A DNA stretch of 64,000 bases, from assembly GCA_019459145.1 (NCBI GenBank), contig JAIBEK010000053.1, forward strand, positions 124,001 to 188,000, in the 5' to 3' direction. Shown piece after piece: positions 19,983 to 28,861 of this stretch (positions within the stretch are counted from its first letter, which is position 1; the number at the start of each line of letters is the position of its first letter). The notes below the pieces were generated by a model. The model did no database searches. It had not been told where the DNA came from and saw only the letters and a list, made by a program, of their open reading frames with translations. A program made the position numbers and the translations under genes. The DNA is from Arenimonas sp. (GTDB lineage Bacteria; Pseudomonadota; Alphaproteobacteria; Rhizobiales; Rhizobiaceae).

Positions 19983-22268
19983 ATGGCAAACAAGGAACGC
20001 AACGGGCGCAGCAAGACGTCGGTCACGGAGCAGGAAGCGCTCGATTTCCACGCTCAGGGACGGCCGGGCAAGCTGGAAATCACCCCGACAAAGGCCATGG
20101 CCACCCAGCGCGACCTCTCGCTCGCCTATTCGCCGGGCGTCGCCGTGCCGGTCAAGGCGATCGCCGCCGATCCGGCGACGGCCTATGATTATACGACACG
20201 CGGCAACATGGTCGCGGTCATCTCGAACGGCACGGCGATCCTTGGGCTCGGCAATCTCGGCGCGCTGGCCTCCAAGCCGGTGATGGAGGGCAAGGCGGTG
20301 CTCTTCAAGCGCTTCGCCGACGTCGATTCGATCGATCTCGAAGTCGATACCGAAAATGTCGAGGAATTCATCAACTGCGTACGCTATCTCGGCCCTTCCT
20401 TCGGCGGGATCAACCTTGAGGACATCAAGGCGCCCGACTGCTTCATCATCGAGAGCCGCCTGCGCGAGCTCATGGACATCCCCGTCTTCCATGACGACCA
20501 GCACGGCACCGCGATCATCGCCGCGGCCGGCCTGATCAACGCGCTCGAATTGACGGGCCGCGACTTCAAGACCACCAAACTGGTCTGCAACGGCGCCGGC
20601 GCTGCCGCGATCGCCTGCATCGAGCTCATCAAGGCGATGGGCTTCAATCCAGCCAACATCATCCTGTGCGACACCAAGGGCGTGATCTACCAGGGCCGCA
20701 TCGAGGGCATGAACCAGTGGAAGTCGGCACATGCGGTCAAGACCGACCGCCGCACGCTCACGGAAGCCATGGAGGGCGCCGATGTCGTGCTCGGCCTGTC
20801 CCAGAAGGGAGCCCTCTCCTCCGACATGATCCGCTCGATGGCGGCAAAGCCGATCATCTTCGCCATGGCCAATCCCGATCCGGAAATCACGCCGGAGGAA
20901 GTCGCCGAGATCCGCGACGACGCCATCATGGCGACCGGCCGCTCGGACTATCCGAACCAGGTCAACAACGTTCTGGGCTTTCCCTACATCTTCCGCGGCG
21001 CGCTTGACGTGCGCGCCTCGCAGATCAACGACGCGATGAAGATCGCCGCCGTGCGCGCGCTTGCAAGCCTTGCCCGCGAGGACGTGCCGGACGACGTCGC
21101 CGCGGCCTATCAGGGCAACCGGCCGCGTTTCGGTCCTGAATACATCATTCCCGTGCCCTTCGACCCGCGCCTCATCTCGGCCATTCCGGTCGCCGTCGCC
21201 AAGGCAGCCATGGAGACCGGCGTCGCACGCAAGCCGATCGAAGACCTCGGCGCCTACAGCCGCGAGCTTTCGGCACGGCGCGACCCTATCGCCGCCACGA
21301 CCCAGCACCTCTACGAGCGGGTGCGCCAGAACCCGAAGCGGGTCGTCTTCGCCGAGGGCGAGGAGGAACAGGTCATGCGGGCGGCGATCTCCTTTGCCAA
21401 CCAGGGGCTCGGCACCGCCATCCTGCTCGGTCGCGACGCACCGCTGAAGGAAACAGCCGAACGCGCCGGTATCGATCTCGACCGCCCCGGCATCGAGGTC
21501 GTCAACGCCCGCGTCTCGAACCGCGTCGAGGCTTATACCGAATATCTCTACTCGCGCCTGCAGCGCAAAGGTTACCTGCACCGCGACTGCCAGCGCCTGA
21601 TCAACACCGACCGCAACCACTTCGCCGCCTGCATGGTGGCGCTCGGCGATGCCGATGCCATGGTGACCGGCACGACGCGCAACTACTCGACTGCGCTCGA
21701 GGACGTGCGCCGCTGCATCGATCCGCAGCCGGGTCATCGGGTCATCGGCGTATCGCTGGCGCTCACCCGCGGCCGCACCGTCCTGGTCGCCGACACCGCC
21801 GTGCACGACATGCCGACGGCGGAGGAACTTGCCGACATCGCCGAGGAAGCGGCCGGCCTTGCCCACCGCCTCGGCTACGAGCCGCGCGTCGCGCTTCTCG
21901 CCTATTCGACCTTCGGCCATCCGACCGGCGAGCGCTCCGAGCGGTTGCGCGAAGCGGTGAAGATCCTCGACGCACGCCGCGTCGATTTCGAATATGACGG
22001 CGAAATGGGGGCCGACGTGGCGCTCAACGCCCACCGCATGGAACAGTATCCGTTCTGCCGCCTGTCGGGCACGGCCAACGTGCTCGTCATGCCGGCGATC
22101 CACTCCGCTTCGATCTCGACCAAGATGCTGCAGGAACTCGGCGGCTCGACCGTGATCGGCCCGCTGCTGGTCGGGCTGGAAAAATCGGTGCAGATCGCCC
22201 AGATCGGCGCCAAGGACACCGACATCGTCAACATGGCGGCGATTGCCGCCTACAATGCCGGCGAGTGA
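19983..22268 (+). CDS. tme: NADP-dependent malic enzyme with phosphotransacetylase-like C-terminus
   Basis: Oxidative decarboxylation of malate to pyruvate. The 761-residue protein is a two-part chimera: a malic enzyme half (about 1-430) with the active-site stretch FHDDQHGTAI and a Rossmann nucleotide site (NGAGAAAIA), and a phosphotransacetylase-like half (about 440-761) that is generally inactive as a transacetylase. This layout is typical of rhizobial Dme and Tme; the position beside mutS and olsB matches the NADP form, Tme. The start MANKERN follows a GAGGGAAC ribosome site; a 40-codon upstream extension would reach the mutS start region. NADP against NAD preference is inferred from context only. 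Confidence 0.9.
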   Translation: MANKERNGRSKTSVTEQEALDFHAQGRPGKLEITPTKAMATQRDLSLAYSPGVAVPVKAIAADPATAYDYTTRGNMVAVISNGTAILGLGNLGALASKPVMEGKAVLFKRFADVDSIDLEVDTENVEEFINCVRYLGPSFGGINLEDIKAPDCFIIESRLRELMDIPVFHDDQHGTAIIAAAGLINALELTGRDFKTTKLVCNGAGAAAIACIELIKAMGFNPANIILCDTKGVIYQGRIEGMNQWKSAHAVKTDRRTLTEAMEGADVVLGLSQKGALSSDMIRSMAAKPIIFAMANPDPEITPEEVAEIRDDAIMATGRSDYPNQVNNVLGFPYIFRGALDVRASQINDAMKIAAVRALASLAREDVPDDVAAAYQGNRPRFGPEYIIPVPFDPRLISAIPVAVAKAAMETGVARKPIEDLGAYSRELSARRDPIAATTQHLYERVRQNPKRVVFAEGEEEQVMRAAISFANQGLGTAILLGRDAPLKETAERAGIDLDRPGIEVVNARVSNRVEAYTEYLYSRLQRKGYLHRDCQRLINTDRNHFAACMVALGDADAMVTGTTRNYSTALEDVRRCIDPQPGHRVIGVSLALTRGRTVLVADTAVHDMPTAEELADIAEEAAGLAHRLGYEPRVALLAYSTFGHPTGERSERLREAVKILDARRVDFEYDGEMGADVALNAHRMEQYPFCRLSGTANVLVMPAIHSASISTKMLQELGGSTVIGPLLVGLEKSVQIAQIGAKDTDIVNMAAIAAYNAGE

Positions 22269-22317
22269 GATGAGTTTCGAGCGGCTCACTTGTGAAAACT
22301 CAGAGGTGCCGGCAGCG

Positions 22318-23241
22318 ATGCGTTTTGGCTATCGAATAGTAGTTCTATTACTCTGCTTGGCATCAATTGAAAGTGCTTACATAAGGGATGCCTTCGGCCA
22401 ATCCTCAAGCGCCAACTCTAATGCAGCAGAATCCGTAGCCCAATCTGACCCGATAGAAGATATCCCCCGTCCCGCTGCGATACCAATTCGCGTAGTTGAA
22501 GACAGGGCTGATGAGGAACGCGTCAAACAAAGAGGAGAACAGACCGTTATCCGAGAGTGGCGCGACCTCGATGCCCAAGAATCGATGGCGGCTTCAACAG
22601 AGCAGTTGGTAAATATCTCTTGGTGGCAGCTGAGCCTGAGCGTCGCCGGCACTTTGGTCGCTGCGGTGGGTACGGGAGGTCTAGTTTACTCTCTAATACT
22701 CAACAAGAAGGCCACTGATGCGGCCATTGCGGCCGTTGATGCGGCTCGCGACGCGCTGGGCGCTGAGCGCGCTTGGGTGATGATGGTCGGACAGACAGCA
22801 TACAGTTCCCCTAACGCCTTTACCGACACTGGGCTCAATGAGCAGATCGGGATCGCACTGCGATGGCGTAACGATGGACGTAGCCCGGCATTGAACATGA
22901 AGGCTCATATGCAGCTGTCAGTCACGGCAAGCTCCGACACACTCCCCGACCTCAGCCCACATGACGCTAAAGACGGCGAACAAGGATCTGTTCTCGGCCC
23001 TGGAAGCGAAGTAGCAACTGGGCCAGTCTACATACCTAGGCCTCTTTTTGATCAGCTCTCGCGCCATGAGAAGGCTCTGTATGTTTACGGACGTGTCGCA
23101 TACATCGATACTTTTCGACAGGACGTTCAGCGAGTGACAGAGGGACTATACCTAGTTGAGATCAACATGGTCGCCGACGCCGGTTACCCTAGGCCACATT
23201 TCAGTCTCGCACCTCGCGGCCATAAGCATGTCGCAAGCTAA
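22318..23241 (+). CDS. Orphan membrane-anchored hypothetical protein, atypical base composition
   Basis: I do not recognise a named family. From MRFGYR the product has 307 residues: a hydrophobic N-terminus (5-20) like a signal peptide, a low-complexity polar segment (about 28-80), one membrane helix (about 103-127, WWQLSLSVAG to VYSLIL), a short Ala-rich coiled segment (131-149) with the AERAWV motif, and a soluble C-terminal domain of about 150 residues that looks beta-rich. An alternative start lies at 22270. Codons such as AGA, ATA, CTA and AGT are frequent and the DNA is visibly more AT-rich than its neighbours, which suggests recent acquisition between the backbone genes tme and olsB. 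Confidence 0.65.
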   Translation: MRFGYRIVVLLLCLASIESAYIRDAFGQSSSANSNAAESVAQSDPIEDIPRPAAIPIRVVEDRADEERVKQRGEQTVIREWRDLDAQESMAASTEQLVNISWWQLSLSVAGTLVAAVGTGGLVYSLILNKKATDAAIAAVDAARDALGAERAWVMMVGQTAYSSPNAFTDTGLNEQIGIALRWRNDGRSPALNMKAHMQLSVTASSDTLPDLSPHDAKDGEQGSVLGPGSEVATGPVYIPRPLFDQLSRHEKALYVYGRVAYIDTFRQDVQRVTEGLYLVEINMVADAGYPRPHFSLAPRGHKHVAS

Positions 23242-23375
23242 CGAATTGCCACTTAGATTCAATCGGCACTGCTGCCCCCCGACTTGTGCTGAGATTCTTG
23301 AGGCATTGCCACGCCGGCAGCGCGAAGTACCCACGGGCTGGCAAAGCCACGGGGACAGAACGGACTCTCAGGTAA

Positions 23376-24254
23376 TCAGCTGGCGAAACGGCCGGCGTCG
23401 GCGCCGTAATAATTGCGGTAGCGGTCCGAAATGCTGGAGATCGGCAGGACGATCAATGCGTCCGTGGTGTTGAAGGCGTGATCGACCACCGCGCCCTCGC
23501 CGATCATCGCGCCGAGCCGCAGATAGCCCTTGATCAGCGGCGGCATGGATGCCAGCGCCTTGCGCGGATTGATCGCCTCGACCGGCATCAGATCCATTTC
23601 GCGATAGAGTTCGGGCCGTGCGCGGACCGACCATTCGCCGCGCACGAGCGCGTTGTGATAGAGGAAGGAGAGCGCCAGGGCATGTTCCTCCGGCCGAACG
23701 CCAGGAAAGGAACCGCAGCCGAACATGGCATCGACTCGCTGCGTCAGCGCATAGGCCCAGCAGCCCTGCCACAAGAGTTCCACGGTGCGCTTGGTGCGAT
23801 AGTCCGGCAGAACGCAGGAACGGCCGAGTTCCATGAAGCGCTTTTCCGGATGACGCGCCATCAGGGCGTCGACGTCGAATTCGGTGGCCGAGTAAAAACC
23901 GCCATTGGCGCGCGCCACGTCATGACGCAAGAGCCGGTAGGTGCCGACGATCTGATCCTCCGGGTCGCAGTCGAGCGAGCGGTCCAGCACCAGGAGGTGA
24001 TCGCAGACCATGTCCCAGGCATCGATGTCGCGCTTGCGGCGGGCCGAATCCGGGGGGATCTGCGCGCCCATCTCTTCGACGAAGACGCGGTAGCGAACGG
24101 CCTGCGCGGCATCGATCTCGCGATCATTGCGGGCAATCCTGGTTTCAAGGTTGCCGATGCGTCCGAGCAAGCCTTCCGTCGTCCGACCGGCGACCGCGGA
24201 GGACTGCGCGCCGCCATTAACCAGGGACACTCGATCCAAAAGTTCAATGCTCAT
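23376..24254 (-). CDS. olsB: L-ornithine N-alpha-acyltransferase (ornithine lipid synthesis)
   Basis: Transfers a 3-hydroxyacyl group from ACP to ornithine, giving lyso-ornithine lipid, the first step of phosphorus-free membrane lipid synthesis. The 292-residue protein is of the GNAT/OlsB type with typical motifs around AQAVRYRVFVEEMGA (about 48-62) and RFMELGRSCVLPDYR. The start MSIELLD was chosen on family length; the frame runs 40 codons further up, through the Pho box. The position next to tme matches Sinorhizobium olsB. A Pho box lies 46 bp upstream, in line with known induction under phosphate starvation. Confidence 0.92.
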   Translation of the reverse strand: MSIELLDRVSLVNGGAQSSAVAGRTTEGLLGRIGNLETRIARNDREIDAAQAVRYRVFVEEMGAQIPPDSARRKRDIDAWDMVCDHLLVLDRSLDCDPEDQIVGTYRLLRHDVARANGGFYSATEFDVDALMARHPEKRFMELGRSCVLPDYRTKRTVELLWQGCWAYALTQRVDAMFGCGSFPGVRPEEHALALSFLYHNALVRGEWSVRARPELYREMDLMPVEAINPRKALASMPPLIKGYLRLGAMIGEGAVVDHAFNTTDALIVLPISSISDRYRNYYGADAGRFAS

Positions 24255-24299
24255 AGCGACTCGTCCGGGTTGTCTTAAAGCGCCATAAACCATGGATGT

Positions 24300-24317
24300 G
24301 CGACAGCAAAGTGACAG
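24300..24317 (-). promoter_or_regulatory. Pho box (PhoB site) upstream of olsB
   Basis: On the minus strand, CTGTCAC and CTGTCGC are direct 7-bp repeats separated by TTTG, giving the 11-bp period of a PhoB site. Consensus is CTGTCAT-N4-CTGTCAT. It lies 46 bp upstream of the olsB start codon. Seen directly; PhoB control of olsB is known in Sinorhizobium. Confidence 0.85.
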
Positions 24318-24391
24318 ACTACACGGCATGGTCCGAGCCCCGCCGGGCTCTTCCGTTTGCGCAGTCCCGAGCAACCGAGGCAGAGGGCAGA

Positions 24392-24883
24392 TTACGCCTT
24401 CGAGGCCCGATGCGCCAGTATCTCGTCAAGAAGAATGAGGCCGGCCCCGACGCTGATGAAGCTGTCGGCGAGATTGAATACGGCAAAGGACCAGGTTTCA
24501 GTATAGAAGAGCACGTAGTCGACCACGTGACCGTAGACGAAGCGGTCGATGATGTTGCCGAGCGCACCGGCGATGATCATGGCGAAGCCGAGATGGGCGA
24601 TGTGGTGTCCGGGCCCGGTCCGTTTCCACAGCCCCAGGACAAAGACGACGATGACGATCCGCAGGCCGACGATGAACCAGCCATGGGCGTCGGCCAGCAT
24701 GGAGAAGGCGACGCCGAGATTGTGCGTGCGGTAGAGCGCCAGCATCGGCATGACCGGCACGGCCTCGTGCAGCGGCAGATAGAGCTCGACGGCCAGCTTG
24801 ATCGCCTGGTCGAGCAGCAATGCGATGGCGATGAAGATTGCGGCCGGCAGCGGGCGGCTGAAGGGGGCGAGGAAATCGTTCAT
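24392..24883 (-). CDS. lspA: Lipoprotein signal peptidase (signal peptidase II)
   Basis: Cleaves the signal peptide of diacylated prolipoproteins in the inner membrane. The 163-residue protein has four hydrophobic helices and the two catalytic Asp motifs, one in [10 protein letters not shown] and one in FNLADSFIS. Its start overlaps the stop of the upstream RNA methyltransferase gene (ATGA), so the two are translationally coupled. lnt, which acts later in the same pathway, lies 22 kb away. Confidence 0.95.
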   Translation of the reverse strand: MNDFLAPFSRPLPAAIFIAIALLLDQAIKLAVELYLPLHEAVPVMPMLALYRTHNLGVAFSMLADAHGWFIVGLRIVIVVFVLGLWKRTGPGHHIAHLGFAMIIAGALGNIIDRFVYGHVVDYVLFYTETWSFAVFNLADSFISVGAGLILLDEILAHRASKA

Positions 24884-25740
24884 TTGAGCCCGTCGAGGGT
24901 CAGGAGATGGCGGCGGACCTCGAACAGCATGACGCCGGTCGCAACGGCCAGATTGAGCGAATCGGCGCGTCCGACCTGGGGAATGCGGGCCAGCGCATCG
25001 GCGGCACCGGCCAGATCATCGGGCAGTCCGGACTGCTCGTTGCCCATCATTAGCACGACCGGTTTGCTGCGGTAGTCGATGGTGCGGTAGTCGACCGAGC
25101 CGGCGAGATGAGTCGCGACGAGACGCGCGCCACCGTCCTTCTTCCAGCGCAGGAAATCGGCGGGCGTCGCCTTGACCAGCGGCACGGCGAAGAGCGAGCC
25201 CATGGTGGCGCGCACGGTCTCCATGGAAAAAGGGTCGGTGCAGTCGCCGAGCAGGATGACGCCCGAGGCGCCGGCCGCGTCGGCGGTACGGATGATGGTG
25301 CCGAGATTGCCGGGATCGCGGACGCGGTCGAGCGCCACCCAGGTCTCCGATCCGGAGGGACGGACATCCTTCAACGCCTTCCAGCGCTGTTCGAAGACGC
25401 CAGCAACCATTTGCGGATTTTCCCGCCGGGTGACCGACGCCATGACCTTGTCGCTGACCTCCAGCACCAGACCGCCTGCGGCGACCGTGCGGGCAGCGAC
25501 CTTCTCGACCAGGGGCTTGCCCTTGGCGCCCTTGGAATAGATCAGCGTGCGGATCGTCCAGCCGAGATCGAGCGCGTCGATGACCAGTTTCAGGCCTTCC
25601 GCCATGAAGCTCTTGGTCTCGTCGCGCGTCTTCTTCAGCGACAGCGCCTTGATGTCCTTGATGATCGGGTTGGCGAGGCTGGTGATTTCCTTCACCTGGC
25701 CGACGCGGCGCGGGCCGTCATTCCGGTATTCGTCGTTCAT
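24880..25740 (-). CDS. TrmH/SpoU-family RNA 2'-O-methyltransferase
   Basis: A 286-residue SPOUT methyltransferase. An N-terminal RNA-binding substrate domain (about 15-110) is followed by the SpoU domain with motif 1 ([23 protein letters not shown], about 131-153), motif 2 ([12 protein letters not shown]) and motif 3 ([12 protein letters not shown]). Acts on rRNA or tRNA; the exact nucleotide is not known from the sequence. It overlaps lspA by 4 bp downstream, and overlaps the upstream methyltransferase gene by 4 bp. Confidence 0.9.
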   Translation of the reverse strand: MNDEYRNDGPRRVGQVKEITSLANPIIKDIKALSLKKTRDETKSFMAEGLKLVIDALDLGWTIRTLIYSKGAKGKPLVEKVAARTVAAGGLVLEVSDKVMASVTRRENPQMVAGVFEQRWKALKDVRPSGSETWVALDRVRDPGNLGTIIRTADAAGASGVILLGDCTDPFSMETVRATMGSLFAVPLVKATPADFLRWKKDGGARLVATHLAGSVDYRTIDYRSKPVVLMMGNEQSGLPDDLAGAADALARIPQVGRADSLNLAVATGVMLFEVRRHLLTLDGLK

Positions 25741-26876
25741 TTCGGCACCCAGCGGCTGAAAAGGGAGGTCGACAGCGCCCGCCCCGGGGTCCTACCGTCG
25801 AGGCCGGCCTCGCGGATCACCAGTTCGCCGGATTCGACCAGGCCGCCCTTGCCGCGCATGGTCTCGCGCATCAGTTCGTGGATCGAGTAGAAGCTGGCGC
25901 GGATCGAATAGGCGGTGAGCACCAGGCCGAGCGCCTTGGGCGCCAGGAGTTCGCGGCAGATGTCGAGCATCAGCGGCAAGTGCTCGAACAGGTGCCAGAC
26001 CTCACCGTTCGGCCCGCGGCCAAACTTCGGCGGATCGGTCAGGATGATGTCGTAGCGATGGCCGCGCCGCTCCTCGCGCTGGATGAACTTCATCGCGTCG
26101 TCGCAGATCCAGCGGATCGGCGCCTTGTCAAGCCGGCTGAGCGACTGGTTTTCGCGCGCCCAGCCGATCGCCTTCTTCGAGGCGTCGACATGCGTGACCT
26201 CGGCGCCGGCGGCAGCCGCGACCAGGGAGGCGACACCGGTATAGCCGAACAGGTTCAGGACCTTCAGCGGCCGATCTGCCGTCTCGATGCGTTCCTTCAT
26301 CCAGGTCCAGTGGGCGATCTGCTCGGGGAAGACGCCGACATGGCGGAAGGAGGTGAAGCGGCCGAGAAAATCCACGCCGAGAAGCGACAGCGGCCAGGTC
26401 TCGCCGAGTGCTTCGCGGGGAAAGCGCCAGCGGCCCATACCGTCCTCATCCGTGTCGCCGGTGAAGATGGCATCGGCCTTTTCCCAGACATGCGCCGGCA
26501 AGGCCTTCGGCCACAGCGCCTGGGCCTCGGGCCGGACGATGCGATATGGACCGTATTGCTCGAGCTTCTCGCCCGCGCCGCTGTCGATCAGATGAAAGTC
26601 GCCGGCGCCCTGCGATTCGAGGATCAGCGGCACGCGTTCGGCCGGGCGTTCGCCGGTACGCACGATCAGTGTCCGTTGCGGCTCTGCGGGTGCGCGGGCA
26701 CTGTCTGCCGCCATCGGCACGTCGGCCGGCCTTTGCGCACGCGCCTCCCCTTCGGAAAGCCTGACGCCGCGCGGCTTCGAGGAAGCGCTCCCATCCGCAT
26801 CGCGAAGGCCAGCCTTGACGGGCTTCGCCATGGGTCTGGACGCCTTCCCGGCCTTTCCGGCGGATGCGTTGCGCAT
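25737..26876 (-). CDS. Class I SAM-dependent rRNA methyltransferase (RlmI/RlmL-like)
   Basis: A methyltransferase of the PF10672 type. A basic, low-complexity N-terminus of about 60 residues precedes a region ending in a Rossmann domain with motif I VLNLFGYTGVASLVAAAAGA and the catalytic-type motif DPPKFGRG (DPPxF). Probable target is 23S rRNA cytosine, but this is not proven. The start is ambiguous: ATG at 26876 (AAGGA 10 nt upstream), GTG at 26900 (AGGA 7 nt upstream) and ATG at 26948 are all in frame. First gene of a three-gene overlapping run with the TrmH-like gene and lspA. Confidence 0.82.
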   Translation of the reverse strand: MRNASAGKAGKASRPMAKPVKAGLRDADGSASSKPRGVRLSEGEARAQRPADVPMAADSARAPAEPQRTLIVRTGERPAERVPLILESQGAGDFHLIDSGAGEKLEQYGPYRIVRPEAQALWPKALPAHVWEKADAIFTGDTDEDGMGRWRFPREALGETWPLSLLGVDFLGRFTSFRHVGVFPEQIAHWTWMKERIETADRPLKVLNLFGYTGVASLVAAAAGAEVTHVDASKKAIGWARENQSLSRLDKAPIRWICDDAMKFIQREERRGHRYDIILTDPPKFGRGPNGEVWHLFEHLPLMLDICRELLAPKALGLVLTAYSIRASFYSIHELMRETMRGKGGLVESGELVIREAGLDGRTPGRALSTSLFSRWVPK

Positions 26877-27025
26877 CGGCCGGCGTTCCTTGTTCTTCAC
26901 GCGATGATCCTGCTTGTCGTCCTGAAATTGAGCGAAACGCCTTAGCATCCCTGCACAGCAGGGAAAAGCGCTTTCCCGCCGGCACCTTCGCGCACCTTGC
27001 GTGCGAGAGCGTCACTTGGCGAGAG

Positions 27026-27094
27026 ACACACCTGGCCGGGTCACCTGGCCAGCATCACCTGGCTAACATCACTGGGCCAGCATCACTTGGCCGG
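27026..27094. repeat. Degenerate 14-bp tandem repeat (about five units)
   Basis: Units of the form catcacctggccag follow each other from 27039 to 27094 (four full 14-bp units with one to four differences each), preceded by one 13-bp unit from 27026. The array overlaps the last four codons and the stop of the LapA-domain gene and extends into the gap before the rRNA methyltransferase gene. Single-copy flanks on both sides. Confidence 0.85.
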
Positions 27095-27427
27095 AAGCTG
27101 TGGCAAGCCGCTGCCGGCCAGTTGTTCGGCGCGGCCCTTGTGCCGGTCGGCTTCCGCCTGCCAGCGCACGGCCTGGCGGGATTCGGTGCGCGCCTTCTTG
27201 CGGTATTTGCCCTGGGCAAGCCAGGTCGCGGCCGAGCCGAGCAGAAGGCCGAGGATGAGCGCGAGGAACAGGAAGACGAAGAACGGCGCGGTGAGCGACA
27301 AGAGCGCATCGTCGGGCTTGAAGGGATTGAGCGCGAGCGTCACCGCCTGGCGATTGGCCACCGACAAGACGATCAGCACGATCGCCAGGGGCACGAAGAC
27401 AACCAGACTGACGACTTTCTTGACCAT
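27083..27427 (-). CDS. LapA (LptB-assembly YciM partner)-domain membrane protein
   Basis: A 114-residue small membrane protein of the LapA/DUF1049 type: two hydrophobic helices (about 5-24 and 43-67) separated by a short loop with the ANRQAVTLALNPF motif, then a basic cytosolic coiled-coil tail (about 73-105). In E. coli LapA works with LapB to control LPS synthesis; the role in rhizobia is unproven. It follows ihfB on the same strand, as in other rhizobia. The last codons and the stop lie inside a 14-bp tandem repeat. Confidence 0.8.
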   Translation of the reverse strand: MVKKVVSLVVFVPLAIVLIVLSVANRQAVTLALNPFKPDDALLSLTAPFFVFLFLALILGLLLGSAATWLAQGKYRKKARTESRQAVRWQAEADRHKGRAEQLAGSGLPQLPAK

Positions 27428-27536
27428 AGCGCATACTCCTCGGCGGCTCGCCGCCCCGCATCCGATCTCAGCTCGGCGGATGCCTCCAAGTTAAGCCGCG
27501 TCGCGGGCTTTTCAAGCGCGCCGGGCCTCTGACCGA

Positions 27537-27839
27537 TTATTCGTCGCCCTCGTCCGCCATGCCGGGATTGAGCCGTTCGCGCAATTCCTTGCCGGTCTTG
27601 AAGAAGGGAACCCATTTTTCCTCGACGAAGACGGTTTCGCCGGTGCGCGGATTGCGGCCCGAGCGCGACGGCCGGTTCTTCACGGAGAACGCGCCGAAGC
27701 CGCGCAATTCGACGCGATTGCCCGCCGCGAGCGCGTCGGTGATCTCGTCCAGAACCGCATTGACGATGTTTTCCACGTCGCGGTGGTAGAGATGCGGATT
27801 ACGCGCCGCGACAATCTGCACCAGTTCCGACTTGATCAC
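27537..27839 (-). CDS. ihfB: Integration host factor subunit beta
   Basis: DNA-bending protein that pairs with IhfA and helps sigma-54 promoters, recombination and replication. The 100-residue product starts at a GTG codon (reading [20 protein letters not shown]) and contains the HU/IHF signature [10 protein letters not shown] with the intercalating proline. Length is normal with a short acidic tail. The GTG start was chosen because family members begin there and AGGGGG precedes it; an open frame continues 108 codons upstream without homology. IHF and RpoN (also in this window) cooperate in nitrogen-related promoters. Confidence 0.95.
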   Translation of the reverse strand: MIKSELVQIVAARNPHLYHRDVENIVNAVLDEITDALAAGNRVELRGFGAFSVKNRPSRSGRNPRTGETVFVEEKWVPFFKTGKELRERLNPGMADEGDE

Positions 27840-28181
27840 GCGCGCCCCCTGAATGATTGTGTAGACCTTGGTCGCTCCAAACGTGCCAAACCGAAAAAGC
27901 AGCGTCAAGGAACAACTTAACCGGCCCGAGGCGTTCCGCTCGGCCGCCGGTAAAACACCACAATGCCGCGGGATAATCAACCTTCGGCGGTCGTTTCGCC
28001 TCATCTTGGACATTCGAGCCAGGCAGCAAGCGCTATAGAGGCGACGGCCGCGCGGAACGGCGGCGGCCGCTTGTATTCGCTCAGGCAATTTCCATATTGG
28101 CAAGCGAAGGCAATAATGCGAGATGTCAACCGGATTCCGAACCCGTGTTTCCGGGCGGGCCAACCCGAACAGGCTTCACTC
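27840..28181. other. Divergent intergenic region between ihfB and lptC
   Basis: No gene is supported in these about 340 bases although frames stay open. On the minus strand a CTTGAC lies at about 27904-27909, but its -10 (GCACGT) is poor, so I do not call a promoter. No terminator or RNA gene was seen. Confidence 0.4.
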
Positions 28182-28847
28182 ATGCTGAATCGCGTGGACA
28201 ATGGTGCGACGACCGCTGGCGGCCGGCCAGAGGGCGATGCCTATCGCCGTGCCGTCAGCCATTCCTCCCGGGTCAAGCGGTTGAAGGTCCTCTTGCCGGT
28301 CGTAGCGCTCATCATCTCGCTCGCCTTCGTCGGCGTTTCGGTGGTCAGGGCCTATCTGCCGGAAAACCTGCAGATCGCCTCGGCCAAGATCGAGAACGGC
28401 AAGGTGGTGATGGAAAAGCCGGCGATCGCCGGGCGCAACGAAGACGGCATCAGCTATTCGATGCGGGCCGAACGCGCCCTCCAGGACATCAAGAACCCGA
28501 ACATCATCGCGCTCGAGACGATTGCCGCGGCGGTGCCGCTGAACGAGAAGATCATTGCCCGGGTCGAGGCGTTGAGCGGCGTGTTCGACCGCTCCTCCGA
28601 CCTTCTCGACATGGACAAGCCCTTTACCATCAAGCTCTCGACCGGTCTCGAAGCGAGCTTCCAGTCCGCCCATCTCGACATCAAGGGCGGCAAGATGGAG
28701 ACCAGCGATCCCGTCGTCATCAAGGCCGACGAAGCGTCGATTGTTGCGCAGTCGCTCAAGATAACGGATAAGGGACGCATCATCACTTTTCAGGGCGCCG
28801 TTCGGGTGAACATCGAACCGTCCGCCATCCGCAAAACAGGCAATTGA
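28182..28847 (+). CDS. lptC: LPS export protein LptC
   Basis: Bitopic inner-membrane protein that passes lipopolysaccharide from LptBFG to LptA. The 221-residue product has one membrane helix (about 36-60, LKVLLPVVALIISLAFVGV) followed by a periplasmic LptC domain with beta-strand repeats. The start at MLNRVDNG was chosen to put the helix near the N-terminus; the frame is open for 73 more codons upstream. First of the operon lptC-lptA-lptB-rpoN-hpf-ptsN; lptA starts 14 bp after its stop. Confidence 0.88.
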   Translation: MLNRVDNGATTAGGRPEGDAYRRAVSHSSRVKRLKVLLPVVALIISLAFVGVSVVRAYLPENLQIASAKIENGKVVMEKPAIAGRNEDGISYSMRAERALQDIKNPNIIALETIAAAVPLNEKIIARVEALSGVFDRSSDLLDMDKPFTIKLSTGLEASFQSAHLDIKGGKMETSDPVVIKADEASIVAQSLKITDKGRIITFQGAVRVNIEPSAIRKTGN

Positions 28848-28861
28848 GAGCCGGGCCCGTC

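Noticed and set aside
19914-22289. A 791-codon open frame antisense to tme
   Set aside because: It mirrors a highly conserved malic enzyme gene frame for frame, as is common in GC-rich DNA. Its translation is rich in Arg, Asp, Gly and His with no domain I recognise, and it has no ribosome site.
24336-24352. GAGCCC-type hairpin after lspA as a terminator
   Set aside because: A GC stem is present but no T-run follows on the minus strand, and it lies next to the olsB Pho box; I could not support it.
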